NCBI GenBank assembly: GCA_028279515.1 | Contig: JANQNQ010000006.1 | Coordinates: forward strand, 23,815 to 87,814 | Direction: 5' to 3' | Source of the DNA: Flavobacteriaceae bacterium | Lineage (GTDB): Bacteria; Bacteroidota; Bacteroidia; Flavobacteriales; Flavobacteriaceae | Length of the DNA stretch: 64,000 bases | Part shown: piece after piece, positions 51,098 through 61,390 of the stretch | How positions within the stretch are numbered: position 1 is the first letter of the stretch | Layout of the letters: the number at the start of each line of letters is the position of its first letter | The notes under the pieces: generated by a model | The model's database searches: none | Seen by the model: only the letters and a program-made list of their open reading frames with translations | What the model was told of the DNA's origin: nothing | Position numbers and translations under genes: made by a program

Positions 51098-51814
51098 ATG
51101 AATAAGAAGATTCAACTTCAAGAATTAGGCCATAAGGACTATAAAGAAACTTGGGATTATCAAGAATCACTGTTTAAGGGAATCGTTGATACTAAGATTC
51201 AAAACAGAAGAGAAGAGACGGATCTACCTACCGATAACTTTTTTCTGTTTGTCGAGCATCCCCATGTATACACTTTAGGAAAGAGCGGCGATATGTCCAA
51301 TCTATTGCTCAATGAAGAGCAATTGACCCAAAAAGGAGCTACGTTTTACAAGATCAATCGTGGCGGGGACATCACCTATCATGGTCCGGGGCAGATTGTT
51401 GGCTATCCCATTTTGGACCTCGAAAACTTTTTTACAGATATTCACAAGTATTTACGATTGTTAGAAGAAATGGTGATTTTGACGATGGCCGAGTACGGAC
51501 TTAAATGCGAGCGAAGCCCGGGCGAGACAGGTGTTTGGTTGGATGTCGGGACCCCATTCGCTCGAAAGATCTGTGCCATGGGAGTAAAGGCCAGTAGATG
51601 GGTTACCATGCATGGTTTTGCGTTGAATGTCAATGCAGATCTAGGATATTTTGATAATATTATTCCCTGCGGAATTAGAGGAAAGGCGGTTACTTCTTTA
51701 AATGTAGAATTGGGACGAAAAGAAGTGCCTATGGAAGAAGTGAAAGAGAAACTGCTGAAGCATTTCATATCCCTATTTGAAGCAGAACTAATACAACAAA
51801 AAACCGAGGCTTAA
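51098..51814 (+). CDS. lipB: Octanoyl-[acyl-carrier-protein]:protein octanoyltransferase
   Basis: Moves octanoyl from ACP to apo lipoyl domains, the first step of lipoate synthesis; its products are used by proteins such as the E2 encoded at 14.7 kb. 238 aa from ATG 51098 (the frame extends to 51077 only through the terminator and promoter). Motifs: FFLFVEHPHVYTLGKSGD, INRGGDITYHGPGQ, and the catalytic Cys-Lys region IIPCGIRGKAVTSL. Stop codon lies inside the downstream terminator loop. Confidence 0.95.
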   Translation: MNKKIQLQELGHKDYKETWDYQESLFKGIVDTKIQNRREETDLPTDNFFLFVEHPHVYTLGKSGDMSNLLLNEEQLTQKGATFYKINRGGDITYHGPGQIVGYPILDLENFFTDIHKYLRLLEEMVILTMAEYGLKCERSPGETGVWLDVGTPFARKICAMGVKASRWVTMHGFALNVNADLGYFDNIIPCGIRGKAVTSLNVELGRKEVPMEEVKEKLLKHFISLFEAELIQQKTEA

Positions 51815-51830
51815 ACCTCGGTTTTTTGTT
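51802..51830. terminator. Terminator AACCGAGG / CCTCGGTT overlapping the lipB stop
   Basis: 8-bp stem extended by A- and T-runs on both sides, loop CTTAAA containing the lipB TAA. It is symmetric, so it also ends the convergent lipoprotein gene at 51868. Confidence 0.88.
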
Positions 51831-51867
51831 GCAAGGATTTAGAAGTTTTTCTTCTAAGCTCTTATGC

Positions 51868-54348
51868 TCAATTCATCTTGTAAACAAGTAAAGAAGATTT
51901 CTCCCCTTTTACCACAAACTCGAGCTTTTTGTCGTTATCGATATCTTCAAGGTCAATGGCTGAGCTTCCATACACTGGGAAATTGGGGAGCAATTTTGCA
52001 TTGCTGTCAAACAAGTACACTTTTTTGGTCTGTAGGTCGGTCACGGCTACATAGATCTTATTCTTGATGTAAAATATCTTTGGAGCAGTATAAACGCCAA
52101 AGTCTAGCTCATACGTGTTGCCTTTAATTTTTAGGATATTGTCAGACAGCGTAACCATGGTTTTGCTTGTGGTCGACAGGAAGTGATTTTCGGCTAATTT
52201 TAGATTGGCCGACGAGCGCTTCCCTTTTTGGTCGACCTGTATAAGATTACCATCGGCGTCTGTCGTGGTAAAGCTGTTTTGGTATCCATAAATATCGTTT
52301 CCGGAGAGTTTTATTTTTCCGCCTGCATTTACGCGTTTCGCCCCAGTTCGGCTTAAGATATTAATGGCACCATCACTTTCTACTACAATAATGTAATCTT
52401 TGCTTCCCAGACGAATGTGCTTTGGAGGGAATACAATGGTGTTCTTAGCGTCATTAAACGTAAACCCTGTCACCTCTTTTCCTTCGCTATTGTATACGGT
52501 GAGCTTATCGTTCTTGGTGACAAAAAAACGATAGCTTTTATTTTTATCATAATCGAACAAAGCAAGGCCTTGTGTGATACTGCTATTTGTTTTTATGGGG
52601 AAAGGCGCCACATCGCGCCCATTTCGGTCAACAACATAAAGTCCGTCGCTCAAGACGAAGGCCAGTTGCCATCTCCCGTTTTTGTAAAGATCTACTTGAT
52701 GAATGTCACCAATGATTCTTCCGCTCAGCTTTTTCTTCCAGAAGATCTTCCCGCGATTAGAGATCAGATATAAGTTGTTGTCGATGTCTTGTACAGCGAT
52801 ATCTTTTTCCTTGCTTCGGTGATTGTAGGCCATGAAAGGTTCTGTTGCTAGGTCTGTATCTAAGGTTACGCTGATTTCTTGTGATACAGCCGCACTACGC
52901 GTTTTCGATTTTGATTTTCCGATAATGGCATTTACATGAGCAAAGCCACCCTCATTGACAAGTTGAACTGCAGCATGTTTGTAATCACCAAAGCGAAGTT
53001 CCTTTACGTCTTTTTCATAGTCTTTGTCAACTTGTGTCTGTAATGTCTTTTTTAAGGCAGCGTTTGTTGACGCGATGATCAGCGAAGAGGCATCACTCAA
53101 ATTCGCGCTCATCTCCTGAAATGAACTTGAGGATTCTAACACGGTGCCATTCTGTTTATTTGCTATTATGTTTTCGAGTGCAGGAATGGTGTCAGCAAAA
53201 ATCACATAATCCTCCAAAGTAATATAATAAGGAGCAGCCGTTTTTTTGAAGAACGCTTTGAATGGGTCGAAGAGCGCTTTTGAATTCTCCAACTGATAGA
53301 TTTCATTTTGTCTGAAGTCGGCTACTTTAGTACTGCCCTCTGGCATGATGGCATCGATTTCGGTAATGTCCAGTGTATGAAAACCAGTTACATGGTGAGT
53401 GTCCCCATAGATTCTGAATACTTCGTCAGTCTGTTCTAAGAAGGCGGTAACGTTTTCATTGTCCGCCGCAATCGAAAGTGGGAAGCTCTTTTTGACATTG
53501 CCCAAGTAAACGGTGAAATCGTCATAAGGAACCGCCGCAAAACCAACTGCATTTATCGGAGTGATCGACGGCGCGATTGAAGGCTTAGGTTTCAAGCCTT
53601 TAAAAAGATTGATCTTTCTAGAAAGAGAGTCATTCGAGATGGCAATTCCGTTAAGGTTAATTTGATCGTTTGTAATGGTGGCATCGAGAGACACCCAATC
53701 GCAAAGGTCATTAAGATGGTCAGTTTGGGCTCCTGGTAACAAGTTCTCGAGCAACGGGGTCATATACTTAGGGTGCGTGATGACCGACATTGTTTTTTGG
53801 TCATTTGTTACTTGATAAGCCTTGTCGAATCCTTTCGCTGTTTTAAAACCCTTTTGGTCTTGTTGACGAATCGCATTTTCGATAAGTAGTTTTGAGGTCG
53901 AACCCACTAACACACTATCGAGCGTAGTAGAGAAAAAAGAATGCTCACTTAGTTGAAGTTCGTTTATGTTGACACCCTGGTAGGTTGACGACTGCACTTT
54001 GATATCTTCAGGTAGGGTAGAAAGCAAAGCACTTGAATGCTTTGTGATAAGGGTGTACTCAAAATTCTTCCGTCCAACTTCTGTGATACACAGAAGTGCT
54101 TTTTGTTCAAGATCAAGCAGATTGATGAAATCTAGATCCTTTTCTAGGGTAATCCTAAAATTTGTAGAAGCCGTTTTCTTGATGAGTTCGTTGTTGCGCA
54201 GTTCGGCTTTGAGAGACTCGAGCTTGTTCAGCTTTAATATAGCGGCCGAATTTTGAGGGATAAATTTTGAAAGTTCACTGCTCTTTTTTGATTCAGGCGC
54301 ACATGCTAGTACTAATGAAGATGTAAGCGCAACAATGAGTTTTCTCAT
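51868..54348 (-). CDS. Large lipoprotein with C-terminal beta-propeller-like region
   Basis: 826 aa. Lipoprotein signal (LIVALTSSLVLACAPESKKS). The N-terminal half (about 25-480) resembles DUF3352-like extracytoplasmic domains (FIPQNSAAILKLNKLESLKAEL near the start). The C-terminal half (about 500-826) has repeated 'DxD/NG.. vyvvdr.G..' blades (ISNRGKIFWKKKLSGRIIGDI, VVDRNGRDVAPFPIKT, DSNAKLLPNFPVYGSSAIDLEDIDNDKKLE), typical of a PQQ/FG-GAP-type propeller. Function unknown. The next upstream gene on the same strand is rnhB. Confidence 0.75.
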   Translation of the reverse strand: MRKLIVALTSSLVLACAPESKKSSELSKFIPQNSAAILKLNKLESLKAELRNNELIKKTASTNFRITLEKDLDFINLLDLEQKALLCITEVGRKNFEYTLITKHSSALLSTLPEDIKVQSSTYQGVNINELQLSEHSFFSTTLDSVLVGSTSKLLIENAIRQQDQKGFKTAKGFDKAYQVTNDQKTMSVITHPKYMTPLLENLLPGAQTDHLNDLCDWVSLDATITNDQINLNGIAISNDSLSRKINLFKGLKPKPSIAPSITPINAVGFAAVPYDDFTVYLGNVKKSFPLSIAADNENVTAFLEQTDEVFRIYGDTHHVTGFHTLDITEIDAIMPEGSTKVADFRQNEIYQLENSKALFDPFKAFFKKTAAPYYITLEDYVIFADTIPALENIIANKQNGTVLESSSSFQEMSANLSDASSLIIASTNAALKKTLQTQVDKDYEKDVKELRFGDYKHAAVQLVNEGGFAHVNAIIGKSKSKTRSAAVSQEISVTLDTDLATEPFMAYNHRSKEKDIAVQDIDNNLYLISNRGKIFWKKKLSGRIIGDIHQVDLYKNGRWQLAFVLSDGLYVVDRNGRDVAPFPIKTNSSITQGLALFDYDKNKSYRFFVTKNDKLTVYNSEGKEVTGFTFNDAKNTIVFPPKHIRLGSKDYIIVVESDGAINILSRTGAKRVNAGGKIKLSGNDIYGYQNSFTTTDADGNLIQVDQKGKRSSANLKLAENHFLSTTSKTMVTLSDNILKIKGNTYELDFGVYTAPKIFYIKNKIYVAVTDLQTKKVYLFDSNAKLLPNFPVYGSSAIDLEDIDNDKKLEFVVKGEKSSLLVYKMN

Positions 54349-54379
54349 AAAGGTTGTTCAGTTTGCTACAAAAATAAAC

Positions 54380-54976
54380 TTAAAAATCAAACGTCAACTG
54401 TTCGGGAAGCAGTTTAAAGCTCTTTCGATGGTATTTGGTGATGCCATGTTTTCGGATCGCGTCCCGATGCTCTTGAGTGGGATATCCTTTATTCTGTTTC
54501 CAGTTGTACATAGGATATTCTTCATGAATGCGCTCCATATATTCATCTCGATACGTTTTGGCCAGTACAGAGGCCGCTGCAATGCTCATGAATTTTCCAT
54601 CTCCTTTTATAACGCATTCGTAAGGAATGCTATTGTAGGGCTTAAACTTATTTCCATCCACGATGATATGTTCTGGTGTGGTGCGAAGCTGATCCAAGGA
54701 TTGGTGCATTCCCAAAATGGAAGCGTTCAATATATTAATTGTGTCGATTTCTTCCGGAAAGATATGAACCACTCCATAACAAACACATTCTTTTTCAATG
54801 ATCGGTCGCAAAAGAGTTCGCTTCTTTTCAGAGAGTTGTTTTGAATCGTTAAGAAGGGTGTTCCTGTAATCTGCTGGCAAAATAACCGCGGCTGCAGTTA
54901 CTGGGCCAGCAAGGCAGCCTCTGCCTGCTTCATCAGTGCCCGCCTCTATAAGGTCCTTGAGAAATGGTTGCAGCAT
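54380..54976 (-). CDS. rnhB: Ribonuclease HII
   Basis: Removes RNA from RNA-DNA hybrids and misincorporated ribonucleotides. 198 aa with [14 protein letters not shown] (catalytic D15, E16), [22 protein letters not shown] (third Asp) and the C-terminal [12 protein letters not shown]. It lies upstream of the 826-aa lipoprotein gene with a 31-bp gap, so the two may be one transcript. Confidence 0.95.
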   Translation of the reverse strand: MLQPFLKDLIEAGTDEAGRGCLAGPVTAAAVILPADYRNTLLNDSKQLSEKKRTLLRPIIEKECVCYGVVHIFPEEIDTINILNASILGMHQSLDQLRTTPEHIIVDGNKFKPYNSIPYECVIKGDGKFMSIAAASVLAKTYRDEYMERIHEEYPMYNWKQNKGYPTQEHRDAIRKHGITKYHRKSFKLLPEQLTFDF

Positions 54977-55181
54977 ATATATTAATGATATTTAAAACAA
55001 AAGTAATTTTTTACGCAACCATTTCAGAAAATGTTAATCTTTTATTAAATCAATTATTCGCAACAATACGCTGAAAATGCCTTTTAATTATCAACTTTTA
55101 ACATATGAAGCCAATTGTTTTTTTGTTTAATTAAGAAATAATTAAGAAGTTTGCCACAAGACTAACTCAAATTAAATACAT

Positions 55182-58100
55182 ATGAGATCAAAGTTTACTT
55201 GGATTTTGACGCTGTTTTTGGCGTTTATGATGCACTTCTCCTACGGGCAGGAGAAAACGATCACAGGTAATGTATCGGCTGCTTCTGATGGCCTACCTTT
55301 GCCTGGGGTGAGTGTTGTTGTGCAAGGCACAACACGAGGTGTGCAAACCGATTTTGACGGTAACTACTCGATCAATGCGAGTGTTGGCGAAAGATTGGTT
55401 TTTTCTTATGTTGGTATGTCAGACCAGGTGATTCCTGTTGGGGCAGCTAACACAATCAACGTTGTTTTACAAGAAGATACTGAAGCACTTGAAGAAGTGG
55501 TAGTAGTAGCTTATGGTACCAAGACACAGGACCAGCTATCATCTGCAGTATCGGTTGTTGGAAGTGAAGAGCTTGCAAAGCTTACACCAACAACGAGTGT
55601 AGATAACATGTTACAAGGTAGAGCACCTGGGGTACAGGTTGTTGCTGCCAATGGTAATCCTAGTTCAACGGCTTTCGTTAGAATTAGAGGTATCGGTTCG
55701 ATTAATGCCGGTAGTGCACCTCTATACGTAATTGACGGAGTGGTTGCACCTAACCTTACTTCTGTAAATCCTAATGATGTTGAGAGTATGTCGGTTCTTA
55801 AGGATGCGGCAACAGCTTCATTGTACGGTGCACGTGCAGCGAACGGGGTGATTGTAATTACTACAAAACAAGGTAGAAAGAATCAAGGAGCGCAAATTTC
55901 GTTTACTTCTCGTTACGGAAAGTCTCAGAAGATCGAAGATAACTTCGAGATCATGAATGCGAGACAAAAACTTCAGTACGAGTCTGAACTTGCTGCTTTA
56001 GGTGTTGGTAACGCCGCTGCTCTTCCAGGAGCGACTACGCTAACGGATGAAGAGTACCAGTTGTTACTTTCTTACGATCAAGATTGGAGAGATACACTTT
56101 TAAGACAAGGTACAGTTCAAAGTAATGCATTGTCTATCGCTGGTGGTAGCGAAGAGATCAGCTACTTCTTAAGTGTTGGACACGACAGAAACACAGGGAT
56201 CATCGATGGCCTAAATGGTTTCGAAAGACTTTCTGGTAGATTGAACGTAACATACCAAGCGAAGCCTTGGTTAGAGATTGGCGCTAATGTTAGTGTTACT
56301 GGTACAAATACTGATGAGCCTAGAGATAGAAATAACGTACAGAACCCATTTAGAGCGATGTACGACTACAATCCTTACGAAACTCTATTCCAAAGAGATG
56401 CACAAGGAAATGTATTATTCGATGAGAATGGTGAACCACTATGGAACTGGACACACACTGGTTTCCAGATTGCTGAAGCAATCAGAACAAACCCAGAGCA
56501 AAACTTAAGAACTACGACTATTGGAGGTCTTAATGTAAAAGCCAAGCTTACAGAGCATATTACAAATGATTTTAGAATTGGGGCTCAGTACAACATCTTT
56601 AGAAGAGAGTACTTCATCGAGCCTGGTTCGAGATTGGATTTCTTTGTAGGAGATGCTCAAAACCCAGGTTCTAAAACTGATAATGGATCGTTCGTGTTGG
56701 ATTACACTGTAACGAACATTTTGAGTTATGAAAGAACGATTGCTGACAAGCACAACTTCAAGGTGTCTGGTCTTTTCGAATATAACGACAGAAATTTCAG
56801 GTCGTACAGACTTTCTAGTATCGGATTTGCTTCTCCATTATTGGATGTTCAAGCAGTGGCAGCATCTCCAACTACAACTACAACGAATGTCACTAGAACC
56901 ACACTTTACTCTTTAGGAGGTTTCTTGGATTATGATTATGATGGAAAGTATATCTTGACTGGTTCGATCAGACGTGATGGTTCTTCAGATTTCGGTCAAA
57001 ACTTTAAGTTTGGTACTTTCTGGTCAGCGAGTGCTGCATGGAACATCTCAAGAGAGAGCTTTATGGAAGATTCTTTCATCAATCAATTGAAGCTTAGAGC
57101 CTCTGCCGGTACTTCTGGTAACAGAAATGTTGGTAACTTGGCTGCCTTGGCAGAGATTGGTTTCGGAAACTTAAATGGAGCTACTACTGCAATTCCTACT
57201 GATAATGGTAACCCTGATTTACGTTGGGAGGAAAACTTCATTTGGGACATTGGTCTTGAATTTGGATTGTGGAACAACCGTATTCGTGGTGTAGTTGACT
57301 ACTATGAAAGAACTACTTCTGACCTTCTTCTTAACGTACAGCTTCCACGTCAAGGTGGTGAGCCTGATGGCGTGATCCTTAGCAACATCGGTGAGATGGT
57401 TAACAAGGGTATTGAAGTTGAGTTAAGTGGAGATATCTTCAGAGGAGAAGACTTCGAATGGACACTTGGAGGTAACATTGCATTTGTAGACAATGAGGTT
57501 ACAGAATTGAACCCTTCTACTGCAAATCCTGAAGGTGCACCGATCGATAGAAGTTTATCTACCATTAGAGTAGGTGAAGAGATCAACACATTCTACATGC
57601 CAAGATGGGCTGGAGTTAACCCAGCAAATGGTGAGCCATTATTCTTGGATGCTAACGGAAACGTTACAAACCAATACGATGCTGATGCTAACCAAGTATT
57701 AAGTGGAAAATCTCCATTGGCTGATTTTGATGGAGGTGTTAACACATACATCCGTTACAAAGGATTTGACCTTGCAGCAGATTTCTACTTCAAAGTAGGT
57801 AACTACGTATACAACTTCATCGAGTCTAACTTGTTGAGTGATGGTACGGCAGTTGACGACAACCAGAGAGTTGATGCTTTCAACTACTGGAGAAACCCAG
57901 GAGATACTGGAGTGTTGCCAAGCCCATTGTTTGGAAATGAAGCACAACAGTTCACTGATAGATTCCTACAAAAAGGTGACTATATTAGATTGAGAAACTT
58001 GACAGTTGGTTACAACATGCCAAGCAAGTTCTTAGAGAATACAGGACTTCAGTCAGTACGTTTCTTCGTACAAGGACAGAACCTATGGTCTTACGTACCT

Positions 58101-58229
58101 TACTTCAAGGGAGATCCTGAAGTTGGTGTTGGATCTGGTGAAAGTGCAAACCCAGTATTCGGTGAGTTTAACTTATACAGTTATCCACAAGTACAGTCAA
58201 TCCAATTGGGAGTAGATGTTAAATTCTAA
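55182..58229 (+). CDS. SusC/RagA-family TonB-dependent outer-membrane transporter
   Basis: 1015 aa. Signal peptide (WILTLFLAFMMHFSYGQ), carboxypeptidase-regulatory-like domain about 24-105 (ITGNVSAASDGLPLPGVSVV...VQTDFDGNYSI), SusC-type linker EALEEVVVVAYGTK, plug (LQGRAPGVQVVAANGNPSS, VRIRGIGSINAGSAPLYVIDGV, KDAATASLYGARAANGVI) and a large barrel to the C-terminal YPQVQSIQLGVDVKF. It works with the SusD encoded next. The ligand is unknown and no glycosidase is near. Codon use is uniform (AAC, GGT/GGA, CTT/TTA), as in highly expressed genes. Confidence 0.95.
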   Translation: MRSKFTWILTLFLAFMMHFSYGQEKTITGNVSAASDGLPLPGVSVVVQGTTRGVQTDFDGNYSINASVGERLVFSYVGMSDQVIPVGAANTINVVLQEDTEALEEVVVVAYGTKTQDQLSSAVSVVGSEELAKLTPTTSVDNMLQGRAPGVQVVAANGNPSSTAFVRIRGIGSINAGSAPLYVIDGVVAPNLTSVNPNDVESMSVLKDAATASLYGARAANGVIVITTKQGRKNQGAQISFTSRYGKSQKIEDNFEIMNARQKLQYESELAALGVGNAAALPGATTLTDEEYQLLLSYDQDWRDTLLRQGTVQSNALSIAGGSEEISYFLSVGHDRNTGIIDGLNGFERLSGRLNVTYQAKPWLEIGANVSVTGTNTDEPRDRNNVQNPFRAMYDYNPYETLFQRDAQGNVLFDENGEPLWNWTHTGFQIAEAIRTNPEQNLRTTTIGGLNVKAKLTEHITNDFRIGAQYNIFRREYFIEPGSRLDFFVGDAQNPGSKTDNGSFVLDYTVTNILSYERTIADKHNFKVSGLFEYNDRNFRSYRLSSIGFASPLLDVQAVAASPTTTTTNVTRTTLYSLGGFLDYDYDGKYILTGSIRRDGSSDFGQNFKFGTFWSASAAWNISRESFMEDSFINQLKLRASAGTSGNRNVGNLAALAEIGFGNLNGATTAIPTDNGNPDLRWEENFIWDIGLEFGLWNNRIRGVVDYYERTTSDLLLNVQLPRQGGEPDGVILSNIGEMVNKGIEVELSGDIFRGEDFEWTLGGNIAFVDNEVTELNPSTANPEGAPIDRSLSTIRVGEEINTFYMPRWAGVNPANGEPLFLDANGNVTNQYDADANQVLSGKSPLADFDGGVNTYIRYKGFDLAADFYFKVGNYVYNFIESNLLSDGTAVDDNQRVDAFNYWRNPGDTGVLPSPLFGNEAQQFTDRFLQKGDYIRLRNLTVGYNMPSKFLENTGLQSVRFFVQGQNLWSYVPYFKGDPEVGVGSGESANPVFGEFNLYSYPQVQSIQLGVDVKF

Positions 58230-58242
58230 AAGCAATATAAAG

Positions 58243-59667
58243 ATGAAAAATAAATTTAAAGTATTATTCATGTTTCTCGCAATGGGTGCAATGTTCACCT
58301 CGTGCGAAGATGAATTGAATCAATCTCCATTTGACGCATTTTCTCCAGATACCTTTTATCAGAACATTGGAGACTTCAACAATGCTTCAAGAGGACTATA
58401 CTCTGGTCTTTTCAGAGGAGGATATTACGGTGGTAACTATTTGATCCGCCCTGATGTTATGACTGATAACGTGATCTTGGTAAGAACAGGTAGAACTTCA
58501 AACCAGTTCTTCTTCGATTGGAGATACGTACCAAACAGTGCATGGGATGCACTAGTGGATCCTTACATCACGGTAAACCGTGCAAACAGAATCCTAGAAA
58601 GCATCAACAACCTATCTGATGGTGCAGATAAAAACAACTTCGAAGGAGAAGCAAGAGCGGTAAGAGCGATGGCACACTTCGATATGTTACGAGTATTCAG
58701 TAAGATGCCAACTCAAACTGGCGATGCTAATGGTTCTTTAGGTATTCCATACATCGTTACTACAGATCCTAACGTAAGAGAGTTGAGACCTACTGTTGCA
58801 GAAACAATGACTGCGATCATTGATGATCTTGAAATGGCTAAGACGTTGATCGCTACTGATAACGGAGTAGCTCGTTTTGGATTGAACGCTGTAAATGCTC
58901 TTTTATCTAGAGTATACCTTTACAACGGAGAGTACCAAAAGTCTATCGACGCAGCTGGCGCGGTAACAACTGGTGTAGCTTCAAGAACTAACTACCAAGG
59001 GATTTGGACAGATTCTAACAGCGATGGGATTATCCTTAAGCTGGATCAGGATCAAAACCTTGACGGTATCGGTATCGGTATCGGATGGAGCCAGTCTGCT
59101 GGTGGAGCGGTTATTCCAGAATATGCATTCAGCCTTGAATTCTTCAACCAATTTGATGACACTGATATTAGAAAAGCAGCTTTCTGGTTCCTAGGAACAA
59201 ATGCTGACGGTATCCAATACAACGTGATCAAGAAGATGTTCGGAGAAGCTGGACAGAACAACGGTGTTGTTGACGCGAAGATCTTAAGAGCTGCTGAGAT
59301 GTCATTGAACAGAGCAGAATCTCATGCAAGATTAGGACAAGACGGCCCTGCATTGACTGCACTTGATGAAGTACGTTCTAATCGTTACGCTGGATTTACT
59401 TCAGGTGGTGAAACTGGAACTGCACTTCTAGATGCAATTATGTTAGAGAGAAGATTGGAGCTTGCTTTCGAAGGACACAGATTCTTCGATCTTAAGAGAT
59501 GGGGGCTTCCAGTTAACAGATCTGCTACAGATGGAGATATCGCTGATGGATCAGGGACTCCAGCTGATTTCTTGACACTTTCTGCTACGGATCACAGATT
59601 CCAATTGCCGATCCCTCAGAGAGAGATTAATGTCTTTCCAGAGTTCCAACAAAACCCTGGTTACTAA
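58243..59667 (+). CDS. SusD/RagB-family surface lipoprotein
   Basis: 474 aa from ATG 58243, 13 nt after the susC-like stop; the frame opens at 58216 inside the susC-like gene, which is not used. Lipoprotein signal (VLFMFLAMGAMFTSCEDELNQSP). SusD features: FDAFSPDTFYQNIGDFNNASRGLYSG, TPR-like middle (FEGEARAVRAMAHFDMLRVF), and C-terminal LNRAESHARLGQ...RRLELAFEGHRFFDLKRWG and LPIPQREINVFPEFQQNPGY. Forms the lid of the SusCD transporter. The binding substrate is not evident. Confidence 0.94.
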   Translation: MKNKFKVLFMFLAMGAMFTSCEDELNQSPFDAFSPDTFYQNIGDFNNASRGLYSGLFRGGYYGGNYLIRPDVMTDNVILVRTGRTSNQFFFDWRYVPNSAWDALVDPYITVNRANRILESINNLSDGADKNNFEGEARAVRAMAHFDMLRVFSKMPTQTGDANGSLGIPYIVTTDPNVRELRPTVAETMTAIIDDLEMAKTLIATDNGVARFGLNAVNALLSRVYLYNGEYQKSIDAAGAVTTGVASRTNYQGIWTDSNSDGIILKLDQDQNLDGIGIGIGWSQSAGGAVIPEYAFSLEFFNQFDDTDIRKAAFWFLGTNADGIQYNVIKKMFGEAGQNNGVVDAKILRAAEMSLNRAESHARLGQDGPALTALDEVRSNRYAGFTSGGETGTALLDAIMLERRLELAFEGHRFFDLKRWGLPVNRSATDGDIADGSGTPADFLTLSATDHRFQLPIPQREINVFPEFQQNPGY

Positions 59668-59686
59668 TCTTTAAAAAAATACAGCG

Positions 59687-60505
59687 ATGAAAAAAATAGT
59701 TTTAATTTTAGCAATACTGCCATTCATTTTCACTTCTTGTGAAGAAGATGATGTGAATGTGTACAACGGACCAGATGTAGCGTATTTTATTGACGCGACT
59801 TCATCAACATTCTTTGTAACAGCTGCAGAAACTCCAACTGAGATCAGAATCGGAGCCACTGCGACTAGTGCAAGTGATAAGACCTATACTATTCAAGTAG
59901 ACCCATCTTCTACTGCAACAGCAGGAGTTGAGTATACACTTCCTTCTACTACAGTAACCATTCCAGCCGGAGAGTACTTCGGGTCATTTATGGTAAACGG
60001 TATCTTTGATGGAGCTACTGAAGCAGGAACTAAATTGGTTCTTAAGTTAGTTGACGGTTCAGGAAATGTAATGCAGAACGAAGGTTCTACTACATACGAA
60101 CTAGATATCTTCAAGTTGTGTGAGTCTGACCTAGCAGGTATGTACTCAATGACTACAACTTACGGATACCACGATTTCTTGCCTAGCTTCAACCCTAACA
60201 CAATCGATATCGAGGTTGTAGAAGTGGGAGATGCTTTGTACGAAGTATTTGACATGTCTGGTGGACTTTACAGCGACGGGCCTTACTCTACTGCGTATGG
60301 TACAGGACCAACAAGCTTTACAGTTCAATTCAGTGACGTTTGTGGAACAATTACTTGGTCTGGACAAAGTGACCCATGGGGTGCTTGTATCCCATTGGCC
60401 GGAGGTGAGAACTCTGTTGACTTAGACACTGGAGTGATTACTATCTCTTGGTTCTGCGAAGGATACGGAGAGAACGGAGTATCTGTGTACACGCCAATTA
60501 ACTAA
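59687..60505 (+). CDS. Calx-beta-like surface lipoprotein (SusE/F position)
   Basis: 272 aa with lipoprotein signal (IVLILAILPFIFTSCEEDD). The first half is a beta-sandwich with DPSSTATAGVEYTLPSTTVTIPAGE, like Calx-beta/DUF1735-type domains; the second half is a separate domain with four aromatic-rich strands. It is related to the next lipoprotein. Its position after SusD suggests a surface lipoprotein that helps bind the transported ligand. Confidence 0.8.
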   Translation: MKKIVLILAILPFIFTSCEEDDVNVYNGPDVAYFIDATSSTFFVTAAETPTEIRIGATATSASDKTYTIQVDPSSTATAGVEYTLPSTTVTIPAGEYFGSFMVNGIFDGATEAGTKLVLKLVDGSGNVMQNEGSTTYELDIFKLCESDLAGMYSMTTTYGYHDFLPSFNPNTIDIEVVEVGDALYEVFDMSGGLYSDGPYSTAYGTGPTSFTVQFSDVCGTITWSGQSDPWGACIPLAGGENSVDLDTGVITISWFCEGYGENGVSVYTPIN

Positions 60506-60529
60506 AACTAACTAAAAACAGATTATATT

Positions 60530-61366
60530 ATGAATAAAATTATAGTAAAAGGACTGTTGTTGATGGCGTTGTTGTTCACATTTTCATGTGATGAAGACGA
60601 TGATACGTCATTCCTAAACAATAGAACTTCATTCGCATACTTTGCACCTGGTTCTTCTGCAGAGCTATTGGTTCGTGAGACCGGTGTATCTACATACAAT
60701 GTTGTAGTAAGAGTATCTGAGGCAAAAAGCGTAGCAAGATCATTCTCTGTTTCGATTGATCCTTCTTCTACAGCTGTTGCTGGTACGGATTATAATGCTG
60801 ACCTAGGAAACTTGACTATCGAGCCAGGAAGCATCGCAGGAGTAATTCCGGTAACCGGAATTTTCGAATCTGCAAGTGTTGACGGTAAAGCGTTAGTGCT
60901 TAACCTTGAATCTGCTGAAGGTTCTGATCTTGGTGTTGTAACCCAATTCACTTTGAACATCATCAAGTTCTGTCCGCTAGCAGCTGACTTTACTGGAGAC
61001 TACGACCTATCAGTTGTAGCATTGGGTATCTTCGATACACCAACAATGACTCCAGGAACTGTAACAGTAACTGTAGGATCTGGTGAAACGGATCGTGTAT
61101 TCTCAGTAGCACCGTACCCAGCGTTCGGAACATTTACTCCATTTGAGTTCAACTTTAGCTTGATCTGTGGTAAGATCGTCGTTCCAGCCGGCCAGGTAAC
61201 TGGTGTAGGTTGCGGGGGTGTGACTACAACACTAGGACCTCAGGCAACTGTTGGAGAGTATGATCCAGCAGATGATTCAAGCTTTACCATCTATTATGCA
61301 GATGATGAAGCAGGAGGATCTTGTGGTGATGAAATAGCTGCAGCTATCATGCTTACAAAACTGTAA
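60530..61366 (+). CDS. Calx-beta-like surface lipoprotein, paralogue of the previous gene
   Basis: 278 aa, lipoprotein signal (GLLLMALLFTFSCDEDDD). The first domain shares with its neighbour the pattern DPSSTAVAGTDYNADLG...LTIEPGSIAGVIPVTGIF, followed by ALVLNLESAEGSD. The C-terminal domain differs (TPGTVTVTVGSGETDRVFSVA, cysteines in GVGCGGVT and GSCGDEI). It ends the SusCD operon, followed by a terminator. Confidence 0.8.
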   Translation: MNKIIVKGLLLMALLFTFSCDEDDDTSFLNNRTSFAYFAPGSSAELLVRETGVSTYNVVVRVSEAKSVARSFSVSIDPSSTAVAGTDYNADLGNLTIEPGSIAGVIPVTGIFESASVDGKALVLNLESAEGSDLGVVTQFTLNIIKFCPLAADFTGDYDLSVVALGIFDTPTMTPGTVTVTVGSGETDRVFSVAPYPAFGTFTPFEFNFSLICGKIVVPAGQVTGVGCGGVTTTLGPQATVGEYDPADDSSFTIYYADDEAGGSCGDEIAAAIMLTKL

Positions 61367-61390
61367 TCATATTTGAATTGCATATATAGA

